Assembly (NCBI RefSeq): GCF_001401755.1
Contig: NZ_KQ474108.1
Span: 18,158 to 52,026 of the forward strand
Length of the DNA stretch: 33,869 nt
Source: Aquimarina longa SW024
GTDB taxonomy: Bacteria > Bacteroidota > Bacteroidia > Flavobacteriales > Flavobacteriaceae
Reading direction: 5' to 3'
Both the position numbers and the translations under genes were made by a program. This document shows, piece after piece, positions 1-8,031 of the stretch. The notes beneath the pieces were generated by a model. It did not search any database. It had not been told where the DNA came from and saw nothing but the letters and a program-made list of their open reading frames with translations. Numbering within the stretch: position 1 is the first letter of the stretch; every line of letters begins with the position of its first letter.

Positions 1-728
1 GTTTGATTTACAGGTAAAAATAACGATATGGTTTTAAATAAGAAGCTTTAGAAATGAATATTTTTTTTGTGATTTATTTTGTTTTTATGCGTAATTTGGG
101 GGTTATTCCCCTCTTTTAGTCTTTAAAAAGTTCTTAAAAAAAACAGATTCAACAGAAACTCTAATAACAAATCACATAATCAATTGATTAAAAGGTATTT
201 AAATCCGTGGTTTAACCTTACTTGTTTTAATGTTTAACCACATAAAAAAGATGAAGAAGACCATGAAAATTTAATTTTTAACACACTACTCAAAATTATA
301 AATAAACTTTATTAGTAAAAGTTTCTATGCACTATGAAGAGACATCAAATCTATGCTCTTTAGAATTAGCCATTTTGATAATCATTTCTTGTATCATTTG
401 CTCTCTTGTTGTTTTTGGTTGTTTAGCCATAAGAGGGTTATTTTGTCTATTGGTAGGGATTTTTTTTCACCAGATAAGTATTGATAAAAGTGACGAACGA
501 TGGTTTGTGATTTGATGTATATTTATAGGCGCAAAAATAGAGTTCATAATAGTAGAAAATTGATTAATTATTTAACCTATGTTTAACCCATAAAAACGAG
601 TTAAAACATAAATGTTTAATTATCAGTACTTTACCCTATTAAAGTTAATTATCCTCACAGGTCTTTAAGACCTGTGAGGTTTAATGTGAGTCCTAATTTA
701 AATTAGGACTCTTAAGAATCGAGATACA
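1..728. other. AT-rich intergenic region at the left edge
   Basis: No gene can be supported here. The stretch is very AT-rich and holds repeated TTTAACC words near 220-240 and 570-590, a 14-bp perfect palindrome at 177-190, and the two strong palindromes annotated separately at 653-711. A 62-codon hydrophobic reading frame at 327-515 has no recognisable family, no clear upstream signals and odd composition, so I do not call it. Confidence 0.6.
653..711. repeat. Two adjacent perfect palindromes downstream of the glycosyltransferase gene
   Basis: The first palindrome has 13-bp arms (653-665 and 667-679, beginning CCTCACAGG) around a single T. The second is a 24-bp perfect palindrome at 688-711 (half-site GAGTCCTAATTT). 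They lie 17 to 76 bases beyond the stop codon of the minus-strand gene ending at 729. No strong U-tract follows on either strand, so they may stabilise the 3' end of the mRNA or terminate weakly. The CCTCACAGG/CCTGTGAGG type resembles extragenic palindromes scattered through flavobacterial genomes; that last point is from memory, not tested here. Confidence 0.7.
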
Positions 729-1436
729 TCAAATAATTTTTTTCTTATAATATTGATGTAAGTCTTCTGATGAAGCACCTAGCCATCTTCTTATATGGAT
801 ATTTAAAAAATAGTATTGTAATCGCCACACACCAATTTCTTTATAACGCCTAGCAGAGGTAACTACATGTTTAGGGATTACTATAAATTGTTGTATTGCA
901 TAAAGGCGATCTACAAACTCATTATCTTCATACACAATATAGGACTCATCATAGCCATTAATTTGTTTGAAGAGAGTGGTGGTTATAAATTGACTTTGAT
1001 CTCCTCCTCTGCATATTTTATTATTAAATTTTGTCATCCACCCGAGGAAGCGTAACCACCAATGATTAGAATCGAATTTCATTCTAAAACATCCAGCCAA
1101 ATTACCGTTATTAACTTTTTCTATAATATAACGATCATACTTTTTAGGAGGTAGAGAGTCTGCATGTAGGAAATATAAAATAGTACCCTTTGCCATAGCA
1201 GCGCCAGCATTTAATTGTTTAGCCCTACCTTTTTTTGATGGTATAAGTTGTATAGCAACAGAGTACTTTTTTGCGATAGTAGTAACAATTTGTTGAGATC
1301 CGTCAATACTCCCTCCATCTACAACAATAATTTCTTCTAGGTTTTCTATAGAATCAGAAATCATTAGTAAATTAGAAATAAGTTTACTAATGATTTCTGA
1401 TTCATTAAGAATAGGAATGATAATAGATATTTTCAA
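729..1436 (-). CDS. Family 2 glycosyltransferase, TIGR04283-like (rSAM/selenodomain-associated)
   Basis: A 235-residue GT-A glycosyltransferase, cytoplasmic, with no signal peptide. The N-terminus reads ISIIIPILNE, followed by the nucleotide-sugar site VVDGGSIDGS, the GRAKQLNAGA segment and YFLHADSLPP, which supplies the acidic residues that usually hold the metal. This layout matches the short family known as TIGR04283, which often sits beside ArsS-type radical SAM genes; a role in attaching a sugar during arsenosugar synthesis is inference. The only plausible start is TTG at 1436, because an in-frame stop lies upstream and no ATG or GTG intervenes. It follows the DUF547 gene with a 30-bp gap, so the two are probably co-transcribed. 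Confidence 0.85.
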   Translation of the reverse strand: MKISIIIPILNESEIISKLISNLLMISDSIENLEEIIVVDGGSIDGSQQIVTTIAKKYSVAIQLIPSKKGRAKQLNAGAAMAKGTILYFLHADSLPPKKYDRYIIEKVNNGNLAGCFRMKFDSNHWWLRFLGWMTKFNNKICRGGDQSQFITTTLFKQINGYDESYIVYEDNEFVDRLYAIQQFIVIPKHVVTSARRYKEIGVWRLQYYFLNIHIRRWLGASSEDLHQYYKKKII

Positions 1437-1466
1437 TTTAAAGAAAAATTCAATTAAGTCGTAAAT

Positions 1467-2183
1467 TTACTCATTTAAACTCCAATCATATTCTTTGTAC
1501 CCTTTTTTTGATTGCTTTCTTATTTTTACGTTTGCATATCGATTGATAAAATCTTTAACATCACCTCCATTAACTTTGAAATCTTTTTTATACCAAGTAA
1601 ATATCTTAGAAACATTAACTTCTTTGTCTGTGATTGTATTTCGTGTAGGGTCGTTGATAAACTTCTTGGTTTGATCATCTAATGCAGTATTTAAATTACT
1701 TGCTGTATATGCTCTGTTCCAGACTACAGGGCAAGAAAAAGATGCACAATTGATTGCAAAATGGATTCTTGGATCTCCAAATTTTCTAAGGATTTTATGC
1801 TCTAGTTCTCCTAAGCTATACCATTCTCCATCTATTTTAAAGAATTTTTTACCCCATGGGTCTTCTAAGTCTTTAATACTCTTAAGAGGATAGCTATCAA
1901 TGATAAGTTTAATAGTATAAGCATTATAAGCATTAATCCAATATGCTAATTTTTCTTCTCTAGTCCAGTTTTCTTTAGGAGAGTTGTCAGAAAGTTCTGT
2001 AAAATATTTATAAAGTTGAGAGCTATCTCTCATAAAACCATTATAGTTTACTTTACCATCCTCAGACACATTTAATAAAAGTGCCTGATCCCATGTGTTG
2101 TGATCAAAAGTATTTTGTGCTTGCACTTGTGTTTTATTTAAAAATAGTGCCGATAATATGAATATAAATTGTATAGTTTTCAT
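1467..2183 (-). CDS. Exported DUF547 protein
   Basis: A 238-residue protein beginning with a Sec signal peptide (hydrophobic residues about 4-17, then an alanine-rich cleavage region ending AQA-like near residue 23). The rest is a DUF547 domain, with the characteristic LAYWINAYNAYTIKLI block, the PW segment, LGELEHKILR, and the conserved INCASFSCP block with its Cys-Ala-Ser-x-Ser-Cys-Pro pattern. The biochemical function of DUF547 is not established; some members resemble cysteine-protease-like folds, and I do not assign an activity. It is a paralogue of the lipoprotein encoded at 2528-3385 and lies 30 bp before the TIGR04283-type glycosyltransferase, so it probably serves the same process outside the cytoplasm. 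Confidence 0.85.
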   Translation of the reverse strand: MKTIQFIFILSALFLNKTQVQAQNTFDHNTWDQALLLNVSEDGKVNYNGFMRDSSQLYKYFTELSDNSPKENWTREEKLAYWINAYNAYTIKLIIDSYPLKSIKDLEDPWGKKFFKIDGEWYSLGELEHKILRKFGDPRIHFAINCASFSCPVVWNRAYTASNLNTALDDQTKKFINDPTRNTITDKEVNVSKIFTWYKKDFKVNGGDVKDFINRYANVKIRKQSKKGYKEYDWSLNE

Positions 2184-2527
2184 TGCTGTTATAATTCTCT
2201 AAATAGGTTATTTTTTTATTAAATATGTTGGATAGTTTGAGCGCTTCTTTTATAAATTGATTATCCTAATTGTTTAGGTTTTTAGTAGAGAATTAAGGAA
2301 TAAACTTACATTTAGTTTCTTTTTTTAGTCATTATATAAGGCATGAAAAAAAAACAAAAACCAATTCTTATTTAGTTTTTTAGGATTTAATTTTTTTATT
2401 AAATAGCTTATTTTTAATTATTTACGAGTATTTTGGGGATTCGAAATTTATAATTCTAAAGAGGTTGAATTCTTTTTTTTTAGATTAAAATTAACTTTTG
2501 AAGAAATGTAAAACGTACTATTTTTAT
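2184..2527. other. AT-rich gap between two DUF547 genes
   Basis: This 344-bp stretch has no supported gene. It is extremely A/T-rich with long T runs and presumably contains the promoter of the downstream DUF547 gene (minus strand). I see no clear operator, terminator hairpin or degenerate coding sequence in it. Confidence 0.5.
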
Positions 2528-3385
2528 TTACTCATTTAAGCGCCAATCATATTTTTTAAAACTCTTTTTAGCAGTTTCATCAATAGTAATTTTAGAATAT
2601 TGATTTAAGAAACTAATTAGAGAACCTTTAGTTTTAAAATCTTTGGCAAACCAGGTAAAAAGTTTAGAAAGCTGAATAGTATTTTTAGTAATCAGATTTT
2701 GTCTAGGATCGTTGATAAAATCACTGGTTAATTTTTCTAATTCTTGATTTACATTATGAGAAGTAAATGCTTTATTTAGCAATTTTGGACAAGATAAAGA
2801 AGCACAATTAATCCCAAAATGAATTCTTGGATCTTTCATTTTTCTTAAAATTCTATGCTCTATATCATTAAGAGTATACCATTTTTTTTCTAATTTTATA
2901 AATCGAAAATCCCAAGGATCTTTAATTTCTTTGATGCTTTTTATTGGATAATTATCGATGATTAATTTAATAGTAAATGCATTATATGCGTTCATCCAAT
3001 ATGCTAGTTGATCAGACTTAGGCCAGTCTTCTTTAGGAGTATTTTTAGTTAATGAAATAAGGTACGTTTTTAGAATCTTGAAATCTTTTTTTAAACCGTT
3101 ATAATTTACAGTTCCTTGATCAGACACGTGTTTTTGTAGTAGATTATCCCATGATTGATGATTGAAGAATTCTACATTGGTTTTTGGTTTTTTCTTAGGG
3201 GTAAGAGTTTCTTTTTTATGTATTAAAACGGTCTTAGGATTCGGTTTTTTTGACTCTATTTTAATAATAGTATCCAAAACCTTTTCTTTTGTAGTACTGG
3301 GAATAGTAGTGTCTTGTAGTACTGTTTTGTTTCCAATGCAAGCAAAAAATAACCCGATCAATATAATAAAATACATTTTTTTCAT
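2528..3385 (-). CDS. DUF547 lipoprotein
   Basis: A 285-residue protein with a lipoprotein signal peptide: charged start MKKMYF, hydrophobic core and a lipobox ending at Cys16 (GLFFAC). A low-complexity linker rich in Lys, Pro and Thr (about residues 20-70) leads into a DUF547 domain with the QLAYWMNAYNAFTIKL block, a DPWDFRF segment, DIEHRILRKM and INCASLSCP. Compared with its paralogue at 1467-2183 the domain is the same length and the extra size is the linker. The protein should sit in a membrane, facing the periplasm or the outside. The function is unknown; its position beside arsenosugar genes suggests a partner role, which is inference only. Confidence 0.85.
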   Translation of the reverse strand: MKKMYFIILIGLFFACIGNKTVLQDTTIPSTTKEKVLDTIIKIESKKPNPKTVLIHKKETLTPKKKPKTNVEFFNHQSWDNLLQKHVSDQGTVNYNGLKKDFKILKTYLISLTKNTPKEDWPKSDQLAYWMNAYNAFTIKLIIDNYPIKSIKEIKDPWDFRFIKLEKKWYTLNDIEHRILRKMKDPRIHFGINCASLSCPKLLNKAFTSHNVNQELEKLTSDFINDPRQNLITKNTIQLSKLFTWFAKDFKTKGSLISFLNQYSKITIDETAKKSFKKYDWRLNE

Positions 3386-3532
3386 AGTTTATTGATGTAA
3401 TATATTTTTTAATAAAAAGGTACTTATTTTTAGAATGACTCTTTTCTTGAATAATGCGATTCTAACATTTTTCTTGTCTTCATATCAAATTCTGGGGTTT
3501 ATACAAAATTCCAGAATATACGATTACTTATA

Positions 3533-3625
3533 TACTGATCATTTATTGACTTTATAGGGGAGTCATCAATAATCATTTTCATAGCTTTAGCATTATTACA
3601 TTAAGTCAATATGCTATTCTCTCTT
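3533..3625 (-). pseudogene. Remnant of a third DUF547 gene
   Basis: Read on the minus strand, 3623-3600 gives ERIAY-stop-LN, matching the EKLAYWINAYNAY block of DUF547 with the conserved Trp codon changed to TGA. After a one-base deletion in the following AY codons, 3594-3541 continues in the next frame as NAKAMKMIIDDSPIKSIN, which matches the NAYTIKLIIDSYPLKSIK block of the two intact neighbours. The PW segment and the Cys block are not recognisable further on. So the locus once had three DUF547 copies in a row after arsM, and this one carries at least one nonsense mutation and one frameshift. The match is by eye. Confidence 0.7.
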
Positions 3626-3918
3626 AATTTGATTTTAAAATCATAAAGAAGAACATTTATGTCATAAATATATGGAAAAACCCTATAAAACACCTTTTTC
3701 TAGCTGTATGGTTGTTTTACGGGCGTGAGAGTTTAGTATAATGTTAAGAAATAGAAGCTAACTTTAATCCATTCTAAGTTTTAATTGATTGCTAAAGCAA
3801 TAATGGTTTAACCCTTTTTAACTTCTTTTGTCATTCGATGCAAGTCATAATTTATTAGATTAGTTAGTAGGTTAAGAATTACTTTTTATAGTCCTTATTC
3901 GAAAAACATTTCTATATA

Positions 3919-3952
3919 AAAAAAGTTGAAAACACGTGTTTTCAACTTTTTT
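3919..3952. terminator. Palindromic terminator after arsM
   Basis: A 34-bp perfect inverted repeat centred on CACGTG (between 3935 and 3936), with A-runs on one side and T-runs on the other, so it reads as a Rho-independent terminator in both directions. It lies 22 bp beyond the arsM stop and probably marks the end of the main arsenosugar operon on the minus strand. Confidence 0.8.
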
Positions 3953-3973
3953 AGTATGAGTATTTATCATTAT

Positions 3974-4942
3974 TTAGCAGCATCCACCACCATCATAGTG
4001 ATAAGTAGATTCGCTAATAAATATGTCATTTCTATTGAGATCAGCTAATGCTCCTGCGGTTTTGTCACAGATAGCTATAGGTTGATTTTTAAGTAAAACA
4101 TGCCCTTTTTTATCATCAAAATAATCTTCATCGCCATAATAGATTGCAGCTTTTCCTGTAAATACACAAGGACCATCTTTTGGCATAGGGTCTTTAATGG
4201 CTGCAACCTCTATAGATTCTATGTAGATCAATTCATCTGTTTCATAGTGCTTTGGATCCAAAATCCTATAAGGCTTACGTGCTCTAATTTCTATAGTACC
4301 AAAACCAACATCAGTTAATGCTTTTATATATGCTGCAATTGGTAGACTTCCGCTTAAGCATAATGCTCTTAGGCGATCATCATTACGGAGTTTATCATTC
4401 ATAGGTTGTTCACAAGTTGGATCACTCATTACTAATCTACCATGTGGTTTTAGTACCCGATACATTTCTTCGATTGCTTTTCGTAAATCATCTGCTTTAA
4501 AGATATTAAACAAGCAATTTTGTGCAGCAACATCAATACTGTTGTCTTCTACAGGGAGGTTCAGAGCATCACCGTATCTGAGATCAACAAACTCACTTTT
4601 AAACCAGTCATTTTGCGCCTCTGCTTCTTTAAAATTCTTACGAGAAGCCTCTAGCATTTCATTTACAACATCGACACCTATCACACCACCTTTTTGACGA
4701 GAAAAATAAGAGAATTGTAGTAATTCCATTCCTCCTCCAACACCAACATATAAGGTTTTTGGAGAATTAGTCAAGTCACGTGCATTTACGGTACTACCAC
4801 AACCATAATTCATTTCTTGCATGATTTTTGGGATTTTGAGCCCTGGGAGCTCCCAAATTGGATTAGTAGTACAGCATAGACCTATATCTGGAGTTATTGC
4901 TGCTTCTTTATACACATCGTGAGTGGTGTTTAAGTAGCTCAT
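3974..4942 (-). CDS. arsM: Arsenosugar-type arsenite S-adenosylmethionine methyltransferase
   Basis: A 322-residue cytoplasmic class I methyltransferase. SAM motif I is LYVGVGGGMELLQF (about 64-77), followed by an acidic residue at the end of the next strand (IGVDVVNEML) and the later GDALNLPVEDNSIDVAAQNC segment. Candidate arsenic-binding cysteines are Cys23/24, Cys48 (NYGCGST) and Cys142-region (QNCLFN), and the C-terminus ends GGGCC. The N-terminal CCTTNP and YGCGS blocks are typical of the ArsM subfamily encoded beside arsS, rather than the classic ArsM of arsenic-resistance operons. It would methylate As(III), ultimately giving dimethylarsenic for arsenosugar synthesis. It is the last gene before the terminator, 102 bp after the nucleoside phosphorylase gene. 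Confidence 0.92.
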   Translation of the reverse strand: MSYLNTTHDVYKEAAITPDIGLCCTTNPIWELPGLKIPKIMQEMNYGCGSTVNARDLTNSPKTLYVGVGGGMELLQFSYFSRQKGGVIGVDVVNEMLEASRKNFKEAEAQNDWFKSEFVDLRYGDALNLPVEDNSIDVAAQNCLFNIFKADDLRKAIEEMYRVLKPHGRLVMSDPTCEQPMNDKLRNDDRLRALCLSGSLPIAAYIKALTDVGFGTIEIRARKPYRILDPKHYETDELIYIESIEVAAIKDPMPKDGPCVFTGKAAIYYGDEDYFDDKKGHVLLKNQPIAICDKTAGALADLNRNDIFISESTYHYDGGGCC

Positions 4943-5044
4943 ATATTAATTTTTTATCTTTCCGATTAAGAAGGAAGTATAAGTTATTTTGGGTTATAAT
5001 TAATGTTGTCGAAAAGTGAATATAAAACTTTCACTAACTAATAC

Positions 5045-5857
5045 TTATAATGATTTTATTAATTCTTTAAATAAGAGGATCATATCCGGTTCTGCTTTTC
5101 CTGCCATTGCGATAATTTCGTCAATATTGATTGGTTTTAGATGATCAGGGTCGCACTCATCAGTAAGTACGGATACTGCAACTACTGGTAGATTAAGGTG
5201 ATTTGCTACAATCACTTCTGGTACAGTACTCATCCCTACGGCATCAGCTCCAATAATTTTGAGGTAGCGATATTCTGCTCTAGTTTCTAGTTGAGGCCCT
5301 ACTACAGAGGCATATACCCCTTTATGAAGATTAATTGAATTTTTCTTAGCAATAGCCTCTAGCTTAGTGTTAATATTAGAATCATAAGGTTGGCTCATGT
5401 CAGTAAAACGATTACCCAATTTTTCTACGCCTTTAAAAGCTAGAGGAGAGTCTCCTTGCAGATTGATATGGTCATCAATTAGCATTAGTTCTCCTTTTTT
5501 AAATTCTAAATTTACAGCTCCAGATGCGTTAGAGACTAATAATGTTTTGATGCCTAATTGATGCATGATACGTACAGGATATGTCACATCCTGAAGAGAA
5601 TATCCTTCATAGACATGAAAACGTCCTTGCATGATAATAACATTTTTACCCTCTAATTTACCGTAGATAAGCTTTCCTTTATGAAACTCTACAGTAGCTG
5701 TCGGAAAATTAGGAATATGATTATAGCTTACTTCTTTAATGATTTCTATTTCATTAATCAATTGTCCTAATCCTGTTCCTAGTATTATTCCTATTTCAGG
5801 TTTTTCAATCCCTTTTTTTCTAAGGAATTCGGTAGTTTCTTCAATGTACTTGATCAT
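5045..5857 (-). CDS. Purine nucleoside phosphorylase, trimeric class, with Asp at the base-recognition position
   Basis: A 270-residue member of the low-molecular-mass trimeric purine nucleoside phosphorylase family, which splits a purine nucleoside with phosphate into base and ribose-1-phosphate. Visible blocks are ILGTGLGQL (phosphate loop), MQGRFHVYEGY, VSNASGAVN, VGPQLETRAEYR (Glu191, equivalent to human Glu201) and GADAVGMSTVPEVIVANH. The segment VLTDECD puts Asp233 where human PNP has Asn243; the human N243D change is known to favour adenosine, and the related MTA phosphorylases also use Asp here. In this cluster a likely substrate is the arsenic-substituted 5'-deoxyadenosine made by ArsS, releasing adenine; that is inference. 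It may equally serve general purine salvage. It is 10 bp downstream of the TIGR04282 gene. Confidence 0.88.
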   Translation of the reverse strand: MIKYIEETTEFLRKKGIEKPEIGIILGTGLGQLINEIEIIKEVSYNHIPNFPTATVEFHKGKLIYGKLEGKNVIIMQGRFHVYEGYSLQDVTYPVRIMHQLGIKTLLVSNASGAVNLEFKKGELMLIDDHINLQGDSPLAFKGVEKLGNRFTDMSQPYDSNINTKLEAIAKKNSINLHKGVYASVVGPQLETRAEYRYLKIIGADAVGMSTVPEVIVANHLNLPVVAVSVLTDECDPDHLKPINIDEIIAMAGKAEPDMILLFKELIKSL

Positions 5858-5867
5858 TTTATTTATA

Positions 5868-6479
5868 TTAACTTAGAAATTTTTTTAAAACAGCAATGTC
5901 TTTGATGTCATCATAGTAATCAATATCATTACGTTCTTCTAGTAATTTGATCTGCTTTTTTTCAATATTTTTTAAGGTATCCTTAAGGACTGTATTGGTT
6001 CCCCAGATTTTGTTTTTAAAAACTTGTGAATTTAATGATTTCATTCCAAATAAGTAGTACCCTCCATCTTCTGCTGGTCCAATAACATAATCATAAGATT
6101 CTAAATGATCAAATGCATTTTCTATATCTTTTTGATTCAAATCATACATATCACTTCCAATAATAATGATATTCTCATATCCTTGTTCGAATCCTTTTGC
6201 AAAAGCATACTCCATACGTTGTCCTAAATCCTCTCCAATTTGTTGTTTCTTGTTATAGATTTGGGGATTCCATATATCTTGCTCTCTTATTTTTATAGAG
6301 TAATGTACTTCTTTATCGACATTTAGTCTTTTTGTAATACTAGCAGTATGTTGTAATAAAAAAGTATAAATATCTAAAGCTGCCTGATCCCCAATTGTAG
6401 CAGCTAATCGTGTTTTACATTTCCCTAATTCGGGATTTCGGGTAAAGATTAAAAGTAGTTTTTTTCCTTTCAAATTCAA
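5868..6479 (-). CDS. TIGR04282-like transferase (DUF2064, rSAM/selenodomain-associated)
   Basis: A 203-residue cytoplasmic protein with the GT-A/nucleotidyltransferase-like fold of DUF2064. It starts KKLLLIFTRNPELGKCKTRLA, close to the diagnostic FTRxPxxGxxKTRLA motif, then has GEDLGQRM, IIGSDMYDL with the metal-binding acidic residue, and GPAEDGGYYLFGM. The family is a regular neighbour of ArsS genes and is presumed to handle an activated sugar or glycerol group in arsenosugar assembly; the precise reaction is not proven. The start is TTG at 6479, overlapping the stop of the rhodanese gene (TTGA) and preceded by AAAGGAG 10 bases upstream, so the two are translationally coupled. Confidence 0.87.
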   Translation of the reverse strand: MNLKGKKLLLIFTRNPELGKCKTRLAATIGDQAALDIYTFLLQHTASITKRLNVDKEVHYSIKIREQDIWNPQIYNKKQQIGEDLGQRMEYAFAKGFEQGYENIIIIGSDMYDLNQKDIENAFDHLESYDYVIGPAEDGGYYLFGMKSLNSQVFKNKIWGTNTVLKDTLKNIEKKQIKLLEERNDIDYYDDIKDIAVLKKFLS

Positions 6480-6964
6480 TATTTTTTTTCTCCTTTAAGA
6501 AGCCATTTACTCCATTCTTTAGAATAAGTATGAATTTCTTCTGTTAGTTCGTTTTTAGAATTTATAACAGGATATCCATTATTTTTCCATTCAAAAATAC
6601 CTCCATATAAATTCTGAATATTGGTATACCCCTCTTTTTTAAGTTGTTCTGCAACATCTTCTGATCGAATCCCTAGACTGCAATAGACCACGATATGAGA
6701 GTTTTTTGCAATTTTTTGTTCCACAATAGCCGCTACTGCAAAAGAATCATATCCTACATGGACAGCATTCTCTAGATGACTGATGAGATATTCATTTTTT
6801 TCTCGTGCATCAAATATCAATACAGTATCTTTAATTTTTTCTAAACCTGTTGCAGAGATATAGGGTATACTTTCGTTATTATACTGGTTAAGTAATTTTT
6901 TTAATGAATTTTGGGCATTAATACTACCTGAAACAAGTATTATAAAAAGTATAACAATTCTCAT
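6476..6964 (-). CDS. Exported single-domain rhodanese
   Basis: A 162-residue protein with a Sec signal peptide (MRIVILFIILVSGSINAQ) followed by one rhodanese domain. The domain has FDAREKNEYLISHLENAVHVGY and the active-site loop VVYCSLGIRS with Cys95, then NLYGGIFEWKNNGYP. I chose the ATG at 6964 because it overlaps the arsS stop codon (TAATG) and puts the signal peptide at the very N-terminus; an upstream in-frame start at 6985 would add seven residues that spoil it. Rhodaneses move sulfane sulfur or bind thiophilic anions and can reduce arsenate in some families. A role in arsenosugar export or thio-arsenosugar formation is speculative. Confidence 0.85.
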   Translation of the reverse strand: MRIVILFIILVSGSINAQNSLKKLLNQYNNESIPYISATGLEKIKDTVLIFDAREKNEYLISHLENAVHVGYDSFAVAAIVEQKIAKNSHIVVYCSLGIRSEDVAEQLKKEGYTNIQNLYGGIFEWKNNGYPVINSKNELTEEIHTYSKEWSKWLLKGEKKY

Positions 6965-8031
6965 TATGCTACAGTTCCTTGACAACTACTTCCTGCTCCT
7001 GCGGTGCATCCATAACAGTGTTGTGAAATAACAATATTTCTATCCTGGAGCAATTCTTCATTATATTCACTTATATGTTTTACTTTACTAGCGACTTTTA
7101 AACCCAGCATCTGATTAAAATCACAATCATATAACCATCCATCCCAACTAATAGAGATTGTATTGGTACACATTACATTTGCTACAGCAGAAGGGTTGTA
7201 AGCTTCAACTAAGGCATACATATAATCTTCATAATTTTCTGAAGCAATTAAATAATCTAAAAACCTGCTAATAGGTAGATTCGTTATAACAAAAAGGTTG
7301 TGAAACTGAATCCCAAAATCTTCTAATAATGCTTTTTTAAAGTCTTTTTCCATAGCGACCTGATCTCCTGGTAAAAATGCTCCTGAGGGGTTGTATACTA
7401 GATCTAATCTTAACTCACTATCTGGCATGCCATACCCTCTGTCATTCAGTTCTTGTAGTGCTTTTATAGACTTATCAAAAACGCCATTTCCTCGTTGTTT
7501 ATCTGTTTTTCCTCTTGTCCAATGAGGCATTGAAGAAACCACATGTACATTATGCTTTTTAAAAAAATCAGGAAGATCATAATATTTTTTGTTAGCTCTA
7601 ATTATGGTAAGATTACTACGTACAATAAAATCTTTGATTCCTGCTTTACTAGCTTCCTCTACAAACCATCTAAAATTAGGGTTCATCTCTGGTGCTCCCC
7701 CTGTAAGATCAAGTGTATGTGCACCGGTTTTTTTAATAACCTCTAAACATTGTTCCATAATTTCTCTGGTCATAATCTCTTTACGATCAGGACCTGCATC
7801 TACATGGCAATGTTCACAAACCTGATTACACATATACCCTACATTAATTTGTAAGATTTCAAGTTTATTAGGGCGTAAAGGAGAATGACCGATTTCTGCA
7901 ATCTTATCAGCAAATTTAGGGAGCTCACCACTAGCAAAAATTCCATTGCTTAGAATTTCCAATTGTCTGTTTGCATTTGCTAACTGATCATTTCGTTTAT
8001 GTAAAGATTGTTTTTTTTTAACTTCTGACAT
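6964..8031 (-). CDS. arsS: Arsenosugar biosynthesis radical SAM protein ArsS
   Basis: A 355-residue cytoplasmic radical SAM enzyme. The [4Fe-4S] cluster motif is Cys68-NQV-Cys72-EH-Cys75, in the context INVGYMCNQVCEHCHVDAGP. Next come the LDLTGGAPEMNP block that binds SAM and a C-terminal DUF3641-type domain with YDCDFNQMLG and the end HCYGCTAGAGSSCQG, where extra cysteines could bind auxiliary clusters; in related proteins this tail can carry selenocysteine, but here it is Cys. Family knowledge: ArsS acts with ArsM and transfers a 5'-deoxyadenosyl group to dimethylated arsenic. It lies 107 bp after the peroxidase-like gene and overlaps the rhodanese start by one base. Confidence 0.94.
   Translation of the reverse strand: MSEVKKKQSLHKRNDQLANANRQLEILSNGIFASGELPKFADKIAEIGHSPLRPNKLEILQINVGYMCNQVCEHCHVDAGPDRKEIMTREIMEQCLEVIKKTGAHTLDLTGGAPEMNPNFRWFVEEASKAGIKDFIVRSNLTIIRANKKYYDLPDFFKKHNVHVVSSMPHWTRGKTDKQRGNGVFDKSIKALQELNDRGYGMPDSELRLDLVYNPSGAFLPGDQVAMEKDFKKALLEDFGIQFHNLFVITNLPISRFLDYLIASENYEDYMYALVEAYNPSAVANVMCTNTISISWDGWLYDCDFNQMLGLKVASKVKHISEYNEELLQDRNIVISQHCYGCTAGAGSSCQGTVA

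Larger units (their letters stand above)
3386..3973. other. Gap between arsM and the DUF547 genes, holding gene debris and a terminator
   Basis: This 588-bp stretch has no intact gene. Its left half carries, on the minus strand, the remains of a third DUF547 gene (see 3533-3625). Another short open stretch on the minus strand at about 3430-3496 encodes PEFDMKTRKMLESHY and ends at a stop; it may be the tail of the same or another dead gene. The right end carries the palindromic terminator at 3919-3952. The rest (about 3650-3910) shows nothing I recognise. Confidence 0.6.

Noticed and set aside
327..515. 62-codon hydrophobic frame on the plus strand
   Set aside because: No recognisable family, no clear start signal, composition explained by T-rich DNA; lies in an otherwise empty region.
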